Source: Bacillus yapensis
Lineage (GTDB): Bacteria; Bacillota; Bacilli; Bacillales; Cytobacillaceae
Reading direction: 5' to 3'
DNA: 64,000 nt
Assembly: GCF_005280205.1 (NCBI RefSeq)
Contig: NZ_SUND01000002.1
Coordinates: forward strand, 310,001 to 374,000
Made by a program: the position numbers and the translations under genes. This document shows, piece by piece, positions 34,779 through 43,771 of the stretch (its first letter is position 1; every line of letters starts with the position of its first letter). The notes beneath the pieces are model-generated. The model did not search any database, was not told the DNA's origin, and saw only the letters and a list, made by a program, of their open reading frames with translations.

Positions 34779-35429
34779 TTAATCTTTCCACTCAGAAAAG
34801 AAGACGCGCAAGTATTCTTCCATAAATTGATGTCGTTCCTCTGCAATCTTCTTCGCGTAATCCGTATTGATTCTATCCTTCAGTTTTAATAGTTTTTCAT
34901 AAAAGTGATTGATTGCCGTTGACTTGCCGTTTCGATATTCCTCTTTTGTCATCGATTCTCTTGGTTTGATAGCAGGATCATGGATTAAATCGCCTTTAGA
35001 ACCAGCATAAGCAAAGGTGCGTGCGATTCCAATTGCTCCTAGTGCATCTAAACGGTCCGCGTCTTGTACGACTTTGGCTTCAAGTGAAGTCAGAGCAGGT
35101 TGTCCACCACCTTTAAAAGAGATGGTTGAAATAATCGCAATGATTTTTTCAATTACTGATTGCTCAACCCCAATGCTTTCTAACCAATTCGTAACTTTTT
35201 TCAAACCTTCTACTTCAGATGCATTTAATTTTTCATCCGCAATATCATGTAGCAACGCTGCCATTTCACAAATAAATAAATCAGCTTTTTCCTCTGTCGC
35301 AATTCTTCTTGCCATTTCTGTTACACGGGCAATATGCCACCAGTCATGACCACTTGGATCATTCTGTAATTCGTTATGAACGTATTCCTTCGTTAGTGCT
35401 ATCCAATTATCATGACTCACTAAATTCAC
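34779..35429 (-). CDS. HD domain phosphohydrolase (YedJ-like)
   Basis: 216 residues with the metal site HDWWHIARV, MAALLHDIADEK (HD) and QDADRLDALGAIGIARTFAY. This order is that of the YedJ/YpgQ-type HD hydrolases, some of which act on nucleotides. The substrate is unknown. It is monocistronic. Confidence 0.9.
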   Translation of the reverse strand: MNLVSHDNWIALTKEYVHNELQNDPSGHDWWHIARVTEMARRIATEEKADLFICEMAALLHDIADEKLNASEVEGLKKVTNWLESIGVEQSVIEKIIAIISTISFKGGGQPALTSLEAKVVQDADRLDALGAIGIARTFAYAGSKGDLIHDPAIKPRESMTKEEYRNGKSTAINHFYEKLLKLKDRINTDYAKKIAEERHQFMEEYLRVFFSEWKD

Positions 35430-35568
35430 CTACCAGAATTTCATCTTTATGAATGTAACTTATATAACAACAATTTCCATTGTAGATGATATTTTCTTTT
35501 ATGGCTATCTAATTTCCGCATATTCTTTCCTTTTTGAGAAAGGATAAAAAGACGGAGGTTGATAGAAA

Positions 35569-35718
35569 ATGAAGAAATTTTTATATGCTCTATTTTTCAG
35601 TGCATCGCTTTTCTCGCTTGCAGGCTGCGGGGACGATGAAATGCCTGAAGAAGGAGAAGAAATAGAAGAAATTGAAGAGGAAGATGAAATCGGAGACGGT
35701 GAAATAAATGATGAATGA
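35569..35718 (+). CDS. short acidic lipoprotein, 49 residues
   Basis: A 50-codon frame starts at ATG 35569 with ACGGAGGT upstream. The signal ends in a lipobox (SLAGCGDD, Cys19). The mature part is almost only Glu, Asp, Ile and Gly (EEGEEIEEIEEEDE). Such tiny anionic lipoproteins occur in Bacillus, but no function is known. The reverse-strand frame here is a mirror of the acidic repeats. Confidence 0.6.
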   Translation: MKKFLYALFFSASLFSLAGCGDDEMPEEGEEIEEIEEEDEIGDGEINDE

Positions 35719-35834
35719 GGAGGGCATGTGCTCTTCTCTTTTATTTTGTTCGCATGTAAATAGCCAAACAATAATATAGATAGAAGTAAACAGGCTAGGA
35801 ATAACTTGGATTTTTATAAAAAGGGGGGCGTGAC

Positions 35835-36662
35835 ATGCTACACATCGTAGCTTGTATTAAACAGGTACCGGATACGAAAATCATAAAAATGAATCCGAAA
35901 ACAAACACGATGGACCGAAGAACTGCTCCAGCAATACTAAATCCTTATGATGCACATGCGGTTGAAGAGGCGGTCAGAATAAGAAATCGTTATGGTGGGA
36001 CTGTTTCCGTCGTGACGATGGGTCCACCACCAGCGGTAAAAGCGATCAAAAAATGTATTGAGATTGGTGCAGATGAGGGATATTTAATCACCGATCGAAG
36101 ATTTGCAGGAGCAGACACTCTTGCCACAAGCTATGCAGTTACAAAAGCGATCGAAAAGATTTCCAAAACAAATCCTGTTGACTTGATAATTTGCGGAAAA
36201 ATGTCCATTGACGGGGATACAGGACAAGTGGGACCAGGGATTGCAAGACGTCTTGATATTCCGCCACTTACATCTGTGAATAAGGTCGTGGAGGTCAATC
36301 AAGAACAGGGCTATGCCATTGTTCACCGAAAGTTTGAGGACGGTCATGAAGTGGTTCAATCGACTTTGCCATGCCTTCTCTCCGTTGAAAAAACAATTAA
36401 TGAAGTCCCATATTCATCTTTCCCCAACATGTTAAAGGCAGCAAAATACGAACCCCATATTTGGTCTGTTGATGATTTAGAGAATGTGGATATTAAACAA
36501 TTAGGCTTGAAGGGCTCGCCAACGATCGTTTCAAAAGTATGGACACCATCAAAGCCGGAAGGTGGCACACTCTTGGAAGGCGATGCAAAGGAACAAGTAG
36601 AACAATTGCTTTCTATCATTCTAGAAAAGAAAGAATTGTTTACTGTGAAGGAGGAATCTTAA
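35835..36662 (+). CDS. fixA: electron transfer flavoprotein beta subunit, FixA-type
   Basis: 275 residues of the ETF-beta fold: CIKQVPDT, NPYDAHAVEEAVRI, and ISIDGDTGQVGPGIA read from CGKMSIDGDTGQVGPGIAR. The DGDTxQVGP stretch is the form I associate with FixA and bifurcating ETFs rather than the mitochondrial-type DDDxNQTG. FixA and FixB carry FAD and take electrons from NADH. GGGGGGCGTGAC precedes the ATG. It is the first gene of fixABCX and overlaps fixB by one base. Confidence 0.92.
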   Translation: MLHIVACIKQVPDTKIIKMNPKTNTMDRRTAPAILNPYDAHAVEEAVRIRNRYGGTVSVVTMGPPPAVKAIKKCIEIGADEGYLITDRRFAGADTLATSYAVTKAIEKISKTNPVDLIICGKMSIDGDTGQVGPGIARRLDIPPLTSVNKVVEVNQEQGYAIVHRKFEDGHEVVQSTLPCLLSVEKTINEVPYSSFPNMLKAAKYEPHIWSVDDLENVDIKQLGLKGSPTIVSKVWTPSKPEGGTLLEGDAKEQVEQLLSIILEKKELFTVKEES

Positions 36663-37696
36663 TGGATTTCCAAGATTACAAGGATGTTTGGGTGTTCATT
36701 GAGGAAAAGGATGGCGTAATTGCTCCGGTTTCTCTTGAATTATTAGGAGCTGGTAGAAAGTTGGCTGATAAAAGGGGTTCCGAGCTTGCAGGTGTGTTGA
36801 TTGGTGAAAATATTAAACACCTGACTTCGACGTTATTTGAATATGGGGCAGATATTGTTTACGTCTATGACCAGCCTATTTTCAAGCATTATCGCACTGA
36901 ATCCTTTATGAAGGCATTGCTTCATTGCTCAAACAAATATAAGCCGGAAATTATTTTATACGGAGCAACTTCTACGGGAAAAGACTTGGCGAGTGCTGTC
37001 GCGACAGACCTTCCAACTGGACTAACAGCGGACACGACAGAGTTAGATGTCGAGGAGGATACAGGATTACTTTTAGCAAGTCGTCCTGCCTTCGGTGGAA
37101 ATATTATGGCGACGATTTTGTGTAAGAAGTATCGCCCTCAAATGGCTACTGTTCGAGCGAAAGTTATGAAAGCGCTCGCGCCTGTCCAAGGCCGAAAAGG
37201 GACTGTGATTGAGGAACATATAGACTTAGCGGAAGAGGATATTCGCACAAAAGTGTTAGAGATTGTGAAGGAAACAACAAAAAAGGTGCGTATTGATGAA
37301 GCTGATATTATTGTTGCTGGTGGAAAAGGTTTAGGGAGTGCAGAAGGCTTTCAGCTCATTCATAGACTAGCCGAAACATTAGGTGGAGTAGTTGGCGCTA
37401 GTCGTGATGTGGTGGAGGCTGGATGGGTCGCGCATGCTCATCAAGTCGGACAAACGGGCGTAACCGTTACCCCGAAAATCTATTTTGCGATCGGAATTTC
37501 AGGAGCAATTCAGCATATCGTTGGCATGAAAAACGCTGGATTAATTATTGCGATTAACAATGACAGTGAGGCTGCGATTTTTGAAGCATGTCATTACGGC
37601 ATTGTTGGGGATGCCTTTGAAATTGTTCCGATCTTAATCGAAGGATTTAAAAATGCATTGACGAGGGAGGAGGTAAGTCATGTCAGAGAAGTTTGA
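36662..37696 (+). CDS. fixB: electron transfer flavoprotein alpha subunit, FixB-type
   Basis: 344 residues. The N-domain carries YGATSTGKDLASAVA, TGLTADTTEL and SRPAFGGNIMATI. The FAD-binding C-domain has GASRDVVEAGWV, QVGQTGVTVTPKIYFAIGIS and GAIQHIVGMKN. The start is ATG 36662 in TAATG; the longer frame from 36539 lies within fixA. FixB binds the FAD that passes electrons to FixC. The next gene starts 17 bases before its stop. Confidence 0.93.
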   Translation: MDFQDYKDVWVFIEEKDGVIAPVSLELLGAGRKLADKRGSELAGVLIGENIKHLTSTLFEYGADIVYVYDQPIFKHYRTESFMKALLHCSNKYKPEIILYGATSTGKDLASAVATDLPTGLTADTTELDVEEDTGLLLASRPAFGGNIMATILCKKYRPQMATVRAKVMKALAPVQGRKGTVIEEHIDLAEEDIRTKVLEIVKETTKKVRIDEADIIVAGGKGLGSAEGFQLIHRLAETLGGVVGASRDVVEAGWVAHAHQVGQTGVTVTPKIYFAIGISGAIQHIVGMKNAGLIIAINNDSEAAIFEACHYGIVGDAFEIVPILIEGFKNALTREEVSHVREV

Positions 37697-38975
37697 TGCA
37701 ATTGTTGTAGGAGCAGGCCCAGCTGGCATATCGTGTGCTCATGACCTAGCAAAAGGAGGAGCGAATGTCCTATTAATTGAACGAGGCGAATACCCAGGTT
37801 CTAAGAACGTTATGGGTGGCGTCTTGTATCGAAAGATGATGGAGGATATTATCCCAGAGTTTTATAAGGAAGCACCACTTGAGCGACCTATAGTGGAACA
37901 ACGATTTATGATGATGGAAAAAGAGTCCGCCCTTACTTTTAGCTACAAAGGTTTGGAATGGGGGAAGGAGCCGTATAACAACTTTACGGTATTACGAGCA
38001 AAATTTGACCAATGGTTTGCAGACAAAGCGGTTCAACAGGGAGCGATATTAATCAATGAGACAGTCGTTCTTGAATGCATTGTCGAGGATGGAAAAGTCG
38101 TTGGGGTGAGAACAGACCGTCCTGATGGAGAAGTGTATGCAGATGTCGTCGTACTTGCTGATGGTGTGAATTCATTATTGGCACAGTCATTAGGTTTTCA
38201 TAAAGAATATAAGCCGAATGAAGTAGCATTAGCAACGATGGAAGTGCTCAAGCTTGATAAAAAAGTCATCGAGGACCGATTCAATTTAGAAGAAAATCAA
38301 GGCTGTACGATTGAATTGTTTGGCGATGCGACAAAAGGGATTGTTGGCACAGGATTTCTTTACACAAATAAGGACACATTGAGCCTTGGTGTAGGAACAC
38401 TTTTATCAGGGTTAATCAAACATAAAATTAAGCCTTACGAATTATTAGAATATGTGAAAAATCATCCAATGATACGACCTTATATTCAAGGAAGCGAACC
38501 ACAAGAATACTTAGCTCACCTCATTCCTGAAGGTGGCTACAATTCAATGGGGAAAATTGTAGGTGATGGCGTTATTGTCATTGGCGATGCTTCTCAACTT
38601 GTCAATGCGATTCATCGAGAAGGTTCGAACTTAGCTATGACATCGGGAAGGCTTGCAGCAGAAACTGTTCTTTTAGCGAAAGAAGCAGGAGATTTCTCAG
38701 AAAGAAGGCTTGATCATTATCGCGTCAAATTATTGGACGGATTTGTCGGCCAGGATATGAAAAAATACAAGGACTCCACTCATCATTTCGAAAAGTTCCC
38801 TCAATACTTCGAGCAGTATATTCCAATGATCAATCGGGCAGCCAGTCAAATGTTTACTGTTGATGGTTCGTCCAAATGGGAAAAACAGAAGAAAATTATG
38901 AAGGATCTTGGCTCTACCAAAGAAAAAATGAAACTTGCTCGTGATATTTATCGAGCTTGGAAGGTGGTCAAATAA
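37680..38975 (+). CDS. fixC: FixC, ETF-quinone oxidoreductase-like flavoprotein
   Basis: 431 residues with an N-terminal FAD-binding GxGxxG (DAIVVGAGPAGISCAHDLA) and IERGEYPGSKNVMGG, later VVLADGVNSLLA and VIGDASQLVNAIHREGSNLAM. It receives electrons from FixAB and passes one branch to the quinone pool. GAGGAGG precedes the ATG inside fixB. It overlaps fixX by one base (TAATG). Confidence 0.93.
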   Translation: MSEKFDAIVVGAGPAGISCAHDLAKGGANVLLIERGEYPGSKNVMGGVLYRKMMEDIIPEFYKEAPLERPIVEQRFMMMEKESALTFSYKGLEWGKEPYNNFTVLRAKFDQWFADKAVQQGAILINETVVLECIVEDGKVVGVRTDRPDGEVYADVVVLADGVNSLLAQSLGFHKEYKPNEVALATMEVLKLDKKVIEDRFNLEENQGCTIELFGDATKGIVGTGFLYTNKDTLSLGVGTLLSGLIKHKIKPYELLEYVKNHPMIRPYIQGSEPQEYLAHLIPEGGYNSMGKIVGDGVIVIGDASQLVNAIHREGSNLAMTSGRLAAETVLLAKEAGDFSERRLDHYRVKLLDGFVGQDMKKYKDSTHHFEKFPQYFEQYIPMINRAASQMFTVDGSSKWEKQKKIMKDLGSTKEKMKLARDIYRAWKVVK

Positions 38976-39271
38976 TGGGGGAACAGAAAAACGCTCAGTC
39001 CATTGAAGCGAAGCAATATCTTGTGCGCTTTAACGCAGATACGAAATCACATCTTCATGTGAAAGACGAAGATATTTGTTTAACCCAATGTCCTGATAAA
39101 ATTTGTACGATTTTTTGTCCAGCAGAAATCTACAAATGGGAAGACATTCGCATGCATGTAGGCTATGAAGGCTGCCATGAGTGTGGAAGCTGTCGAATTG
39201 GATGTCCACATCAAAATATCCGATGGGAATATCCGAAAGGCGGTCATGGAATTGTCTTTAGGTTAGCATAA
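38975..39271 (+). CDS. fixX: FixX ferredoxin-like protein
   Basis: 98 residues. Cysteines occur as CLTQCPDKICTIFCP and CHECGSCRIGCPH, the usual FixX arrangement for an iron-sulfur cluster that couples to FixC. ATG 38975 has GAAGGTGG upstream. It is the last gene of the operon. Its 3' side (to 39376) has no clear terminator. Confidence 0.92.
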   Translation: MGEQKNAQSIEAKQYLVRFNADTKSHLHVKDEDICLTQCPDKICTIFCPAEIYKWEDIRMHVGYEGCHECGSCRIGCPHQNIRWEYPKGGHGIVFRLA

Positions 39272-39376
39272 GGAATAGACGAGGGGTGGAGGACTAAGTT
39301 CTTTGCCCTTTTTATGTGGAGTAAAAGGTATGTACTTTTTTCACAAGGGATGACAAAAGGAGTGAGGAATGATCCT

Positions 39377-39718
39377 CTATAATTGTGGCAAGTATGGAGT
39401 GGCGATGAGCTGGTCGTTTTTTGCTTTTAATTCCATTTCTCTTAAACAGGCAATAGCTTCATGAAAGGTTGCATGATAAGGAGATTGAAAGTAGGGAAGA
39501 AATTGATTAAATGAGCCTATTTCATTTGAAGGAAAGATTACGACTCGCCAAGCGTATTTTTTTTCACGAGCTTCAAGGCCTTCTAATGCTAGCAACCAAT
39601 GGGTAAAACCTGCAAACATTTTTTCATATTTGTCTTCACATTCAATTGCTTGTAAATCGGATTCGTTAATGGGAATAGGTGTAATTTGATAAAAATCGCG
39701 ATAATTAAATCCTGTCAT
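39377..39718 (-). CDS. hypothetical protein, 113 residues
   Basis: ATG 39718 has GGGGGG upstream; the frame extends to 39847 without another start signal. The product is soluble, with aromatic patches (YEKMFAGFTHWLLALEGLE, YAWRVVIFPSNEIGSF, HATFHEAIACLREMELKA). No family is recognised. It lies between fixX and an acetyltransferase gene transcribed divergently from it. Confidence 0.6.
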   Translation of the reverse strand: MTGFNYRDFYQITPIPINESDLQAIECEDKYEKMFAGFTHWLLALEGLEAREKKYAWRVVIFPSNEIGSFNQFLPYFQSPYHATFHEAIACLREMELKAKNDQLIATPYLPQL

Positions 39719-39847
39719 TAACATCCCCCCTATCGTAAAAGTAAGGTTAATAAACATTATATGAATGAAGTCAGAAAAAGATTTGTGTTTTCGAAATATT
39801 TTCATTTTACTTAAGGTTATGGCATGATGGTACCAGAGGTGATGCAC

Positions 39848-40384
39848 GTGTTACGAGGAAATCAAACATATTTAAGAGAACTTAATGTAGCTGATGCAGA
39901 TAGTTTACTAGAGTTACAGTTGAATAATCGCCCGTTCTTTGAACAGTTTTCAATGTTACGGACAGAAGAATACTATACGTTAGACAAGCAAAGGCACTTA
40001 ATTGAAGAGTGGAAACTGAGTGCAGAAAAAGATGAAGAATATCGTTTCGGGGTATTTTTAGATGAGAACCTAATTGGTACAATCAATCTTTATCAAGTTA
40101 TTCGCAGCTCCCTACAAAGTGCTGTCATTGGTTATTTTCTTGACCAAAAGCATAATGGAAAAGGGTATATGACGGAAGCGGTACAGCTTTTGATTGAATA
40201 TGCTTTTAATGAATTGAAATTGCATCGAATTGAAGCCGGAGTTATGCCACATAATATTGGTTCGATTCGTGTACTTGAGAAATGTGGATTTCATAAAGAA
40301 GGAATGGCACGCAAAAATGTCAAAATTAATAATCGTTGGGAAGATCATCAGGTATTAGCAATCATTAATCCGCATGACGAATAG
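39848..40384 (+). CDS. GNAT acetyltransferase, RimJ/RimL-like
   Basis: 178 residues with YLRELNVADADSLLEL, IGYFLDQKHNGKGYMTEAVQLLIEYAF (acetyl-CoA loop) and HRIEAGVMPHNIGSIRVLEKCGF, the signature of RimJ/RimL N-terminal amino-acid acetyltransferases. GTG 39848 has AGAGGTGA upstream; the ATG at 39842 is too close to it. It may modify a ribosomal protein or a small molecule. Confidence 0.88.
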   Translation: MLRGNQTYLRELNVADADSLLELQLNNRPFFEQFSMLRTEEYYTLDKQRHLIEEWKLSAEKDEEYRFGVFLDENLIGTINLYQVIRSSLQSAVIGYFLDQKHNGKGYMTEAVQLLIEYAFNELKLHRIEAGVMPHNIGSIRVLEKCGFHKEGMARKNVKINNRWEDHQVLAIINPHDE

Positions 40385-40407
40385 TTATTGGAAATGGGGA
40401 GGTACCT

Positions 40408-40746
40408 ATGGAACATAAATACAATGATTTGATTGGGGAAATTCTTGAGAGGTCGGGGCAAAAGGACAATTTCGACGTGAAAGGGAAAGGCAAGCCGCTT
40501 CCGAAAGACTATCTTCAGATGGATACATTTCAGCACTTTCAAAAGATTGCCAAGGATGCTGGTTACCTGCCACCGTGGTTAAAACTGCAAAAGGAAATTT
40601 CACGAATGGTTCATGCTTGCGAAACGGCAAAGGAAGTAAAAGAAATAAATAAGAAAATTAAGCAGCATAATAAACTCTGCCCACTTCCATTGCAAAAAGG
40701 CTTGGTTAGCTTTGAAAATCTGGAAAAGGCGAAGGAAATTTGGTAA
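40408..40746 (+). CDS. DUF1992 (DnaJ-homologue subfamily C-like) protein
   Basis: 112 residues: IGEILERSGQKDNFDVKGKGKPLP followed by PPWLKLQKEI, which match the DUF1992 domain. The domain lacks a J-domain HPD motif. Its role in bacteria is unknown. GGGGAGGT precedes the ATG. It ends at a strong bidirectional terminator. Confidence 0.82.
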   Translation: MEHKYNDLIGEILERSGQKDNFDVKGKGKPLPKDYLQMDTFQHFQKIAKDAGYLPPWLKLQKEISRMVHACETAKEVKEINKKIKQHNKLCPLPLQKGLVSFENLEKAKEIW

Positions 40747-40778
40747 TGGGAGCTATTACTTGGTTCTTCATCATTCTG

Positions 40779-40809
40779 AAAAGGCTTGGGAAAATTCCCA
40801 AGCCTTTTT
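40779..40809. terminator. bidirectional terminator
   Basis: AAAAGGCTTGGGAA/TTCCCAAGCCTTTT is a perfect 14-base stem with a two-base spacer, with T runs on both strands. Confidence 0.9.
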
Positions 40810-41821
40810 ATGGCTTTTCTATTATTTTTTTGCGGTCGGTCGCTTCTGGTATTTTTTCCATCCACCCCTTATTAATCGTAATCTTTATAGCATCTTCCAC
40901 AAATAACGTGAAACTAATTAAGGACCTTGTGTACATAAAGCCGATATCATGTCGTCCGTTTACGGCCGCAGAGTTACCAAAGTTTCGAATTTTTATGGAA
41001 AACATATCTGTCTTATGGTAGAGCATCAACTTATCTGAAAAAGGTGCCACTGTCGAAGTGGTAACCAAATGGTCCAAAGTAGATGGGAAAGGTAAATTAG
41101 CTTCGCTCAGATAATCCATGTATTGTTGCAACGCTTTTTGTGTTAGTTCTGATCCTCTAAGGAACAATTCTTTGATCTTTTTGTCTTGTACCACTTGGCT
41201 AAAGCCCAGTAGGAGTGCCTTGCTCGCAATATTGGTTTCGATATTATCATAAAGATGGGTCACTTCTAATGCGTGTAAAGGGCGTACATGCCCAAGATAG
41301 CCATTTAAAAAGTCGCTCTCCACAAATTCTACCTTTTCTGGTATAGGAATCAGTGGGGGCTTTATAATAAATCCTTTTTTCATTAAAATGTCGTTGATTT
41401 CCTCCAGTAATTGCATGGTAGCGTGCATTGTATGGATGAAGAAATCCTTCACATCTTCACGATACATTAATGGGACAGCTATAAGATATAAACTCATTCC
41501 TGCTTTGGCAGCATATTTCAAATAATGAACGTAAAACTGGTCTTCAAAAAGACGAGGTGCATTTAAATTCGCATCCTTTTCTGTAAATCCAATCGGGATA
41601 GGAAAGTTCTCTTTTTCAAAAATGTTCTTAATCGTAAGTAGAAATTCCTCGCTTAGACTGAGTGCATGTTCTAACAGTTTCTTTATTTCATGATCATCCA
41701 CATGCTTTAAAAAATAGAGAAGAATCCATTTCGACATGCTATTGCCCATGTAAGTTGCCCACAGCTTTCCCATTTCAGCGGCTGTAAGTTTTTCTAATTG
41801 TTCCGAATTATTGTCTTCCAA
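40808..41821 (-). CDS. DUF3231 family protein
   Basis: 337 residues in two similar helical halves. The first has LTAAEMGKLWATYMGNSMSKWILLYFL and the second VRPLHALEVTHLYDNIETNIASKALLLGFSQ, the usual DUF3231 repeats. The fold is probably a pair of ferritin-like four-helix bundles, mostly found in spore-formers. No metal ligands are obvious. Monocistronic. Confidence 0.85.
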   Translation of the reverse strand: MEDNNSEQLEKLTAAEMGKLWATYMGNSMSKWILLYFLKHVDDHEIKKLLEHALSLSEEFLLTIKNIFEKENFPIPIGFTEKDANLNAPRLFEDQFYVHYLKYAAKAGMSLYLIAVPLMYREDVKDFFIHTMHATMQLLEEINDILMKKGFIIKPPLIPIPEKVEFVESDFLNGYLGHVRPLHALEVTHLYDNIETNIASKALLLGFSQVVQDKKIKELFLRGSELTQKALQQYMDYLSEANLPFPSTLDHLVTTSTVAPFSDKLMLYHKTDMFSIKIRNFGNSAAVNGRHDIGFMYTRSLISFTLFVEDAIKITINKGWMEKIPEATDRKKIIEKP

Positions 41822-41883
41822 AAGAAAATCCCCCCTAGCTGTTTTTGTTTATTTTTTCCTTACAGAGAGAAAATATCCAAAAA

Positions 41884-41912
41884 ATTGAACAGGGGGATCT
41901 AGACTATTCAAT
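41884..41912 (-). terminator. lysE-type gene terminator
   Basis: ATTGAATAG pairs with CTGTTCAAT (one wobble) on the minus strand, with TTTTTT after it. The stop codon is in the stem. Confidence 0.7.
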
Positions 41913-42519
41913 TATGCTTATCCATTGCTAATTTCAATCCGAATCCGATCAACACAATCCCCGTTGCTTTATCGAGGATACCTTGGACCTTAGGAGACAT
42001 GAGCCATTCACGTAAAATATTAATAAATAGAACGTATACGATAAACCAGGCGATAGAAAGCAATGTGTACGTCGTACCCATGAGAATAAGTTGTAAGGTC
42101 GTATTCGTGTCCGTTGATACAAATTGCGGTAAAAATGTGATGAAAAAGACCGCGACCTTTGGATTTAGCACGTTGGATAATAAGCCTTGTTTGAAGGCCG
42201 ATTTTTTTGGTTCTGGTTGTACCATGGCTTTTTGTTTGTCTTTTCTTTTGATAAAAGAGGACAAACCAAGGTAAATCAAGTAGATGGCTCCAATATATTT
42301 AATCATTTCGAAGGCAAAAGCTGACTGCATTAATATCGCTGAAAGTCCCAATGCAGCGGCAAACGTATGAACCAAGCAGCCAGATGTAATTCCAAGAGCG
42401 ATTATAAAACCCGCTTGGCGTCCATCTGAAATCGTTCTTTTTGTAATGATGGCTGTATCAATTCCAGGACTCATAACGACAAATAATGAAAGCAGTAAAA
42501 AGGTCAAAAAATCATTCAT
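41908..42519 (-). CDS. LysE/RhtB family exporter
   Basis: 203 residues and six membrane segments. The N-terminal block VMSPGIDTAIITKRTISDGRQAGFIIALGI and LNPKVAVFFITFLPQFV are standard for LysE/RhtB amino acid exporters. Specificity cannot be read; homologues export Thr, homoserine, Lys or Leu. Monocistronic. Confidence 0.92.
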   Translation of the reverse strand: MNDFLTFLLLSLFVVMSPGIDTAIITKRTISDGRQAGFIIALGITSGCLVHTFAAALGLSAILMQSAFAFEMIKYIGAIYLIYLGLSSFIKRKDKQKAMVQPEPKKSAFKQGLLSNVLNPKVAVFFITFLPQFVSTDTNTTLQLILMGTTYTLLSIAWFIVYVLFINILREWLMSPKVQGILDKATGIVLIGFGLKLAMDKHN

Positions 42520-42656
42520 ACGCGTGGCTCCTTTTTCATGAGGTTAATTCACATAATTTAATGAATAGTTTAACATATTTTCGTGGATGAAAAAGGATAA
42601 ATTGCACTAAAAAGCGAATAGGAGTAAAAGGTAATTTTATTAAAGGGGCTATTCTG

Positions 42657-43226
42657 ATGTTATCAAGGGAAGAGATTCTTCTATTAATAGAGAATGACAA
42701 GTGGATGATGGAGATATTAGAAAATGTTAAAAAGCTAGGTCTGCCAGATTGGTGGATTTGTGCAGGGTTTGTACGGTCGAAAGTTTGGGATGTGTTACAC
42801 GGTTTTGAGGAAAGAACGCCAATGCCTGATGTGGATGTCATTTATTTTGACGCCAATAATCTAGATGAAGTGGAAGAGAAGAGGTTAGAAGAAAAGCTGA
42901 GAATGATGCAACCAACGATTCCATGGTCGGTCAAGAATGAGGCGAGAATGCACTTGAAGAATGGCTTTCCTCCCTATAGTTCGTCGGTGGATGCCATTTC
43001 AAAGTTTCCAGAAACAGCGACGGCCCTAGGGGTAAAATTAGACGAGCGTAACAATCTTCTGTTAGCTGCCCCACATGGTATTAAGGACGTAACAAAACTT
43101 GTAGTAAGACCGACACCTTATTTTGCTGATTCTGATGATCGAATGCATATGTATCACGAAAGAATCGAGAAGAAGAACTGGAATTCGATTTGGCGTAATG
43201 TCAGTTTTTATTATGGCGAAAGGTAA
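42657..43226 (+). CDS. nucleotidyltransferase-like protein (NTP_transf_6)
   Basis: 189 residues: DWWICAGFVRSKVWDVLHG, then MPDVDVIYFD with a DxD-like metal site, and PPYSSSVDAISKFPETATALGVKL. This is the pattern of the bacterial nucleotidyltransferase family PF06042. The ATG has AAAGGGG upstream. The acceptor is unknown. A VOC-family gene follows 30 bases later. Confidence 0.85.
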   Translation: MLSREEILLLIENDKWMMEILENVKKLGLPDWWICAGFVRSKVWDVLHGFEERTPMPDVDVIYFDANNLDEVEEKRLEEKLRMMQPTIPWSVKNEARMHLKNGFPPYSSSVDAISKFPETATALGVKLDERNNLLLAAPHGIKDVTKLVVRPTPYFADSDDRMHMYHERIEKKNWNSIWRNVSFYYGER

Positions 43227-43256
43227 ATCAAATAATGAACGGTTGGGGGATTGATT

Positions 43257-43655
43257 ATGATATTTGAAATAACGAATCAGGTGAGAGTGACAAACATTAT
43301 GGATGGCCAAAAATGGTATGAAACAGTATTAAAAAAGAAACCTGATTTCATCCCCCATGAAGGATTCGCTGAGTGGGAGCTAATTCCAGGGTGTTGGTTG
43401 CAGGTAGCAGAAGGCATTCCTACGGTAGGAAATGGACCAATCCGATTTGGAGTAACCAATATTGAGTCTGAAAGAGAGAGGCTTGTAAAAGAGTTAGGAA
43501 TTGAAGAATTCGAAATTCATTCAAGACCAGAGGTACCAGTAAAATGGGGAGCTTTTTCTGACCCTTGGGGAAATCAACTAGGTTTTTTTGAATATCAGGA
43601 TAAAGTGGCAGAACAGGACCGAATCAAGATCATCCTTGGAAAGATAGAGGTGTAA
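43257..43655 (+). CDS. VOC family protein
   Basis: 132 residues: VRVTNIMDGQKWYETVLKK, CWLQVAEGIP and WGAFSDPWGNQLGFFEYQ fit the VOC fold. The start is ATG 43257, with GGGGGA six bases upstream; a TTG two codons earlier is possible. The ligand is unknown. Confidence 0.82.
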   Translation: MIFEITNQVRVTNIMDGQKWYETVLKKKPDFIPHEGFAEWELIPGCWLQVAEGIPTVGNGPIRFGVTNIESERERLVKELGIEEFEIHSRPEVPVKWGAFSDPWGNQLGFFEYQDKVAEQDRIKIILGKIEV

Positions 43656-43687
43656 TGCACAGGGTTTGTCGAGAATCTAAAACAAAA

Positions 43688-43717
43688 CAGCAAGGTTCGA
43701 ATACCTTGTTGTTTTTA
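43688..43717 (+). terminator. terminator before the bactofilin operon
   Basis: CAGCAAGGT pairs with ACCTTGTTG (one wobble), followed by TTTTT. Confidence 0.75.
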
Positions 43718-43722
43718 TTACC

Positions 43723-43751
43723 TTTACAACGTAACAGTGTTATGTTACATT
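43723..43751 (+). promoter_or_regulatory. promoter of yhbD-yhbE-yhbF with a spacer dyad
   Basis: TTTACA (43723-43728) and TACATT (43746-43751) are 17 bases apart. Inside the spacer lies GTAACA-N6-TGTTAC (43731-43748), perfect 6-base arms. An operator inside the spacer fits a MerR-type regulator, and yhbD starts with a MerR-like helix-turn-helix. Confidence 0.6.
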
Positions 43752-43771
43752 GACAACAAGAGGTGATCGTG

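Noticed and set aside
36539-36661. N-terminal extension of FixB
   Set aside because: It lies wholly inside fixA; TAATG coupling gives the start at 36662.
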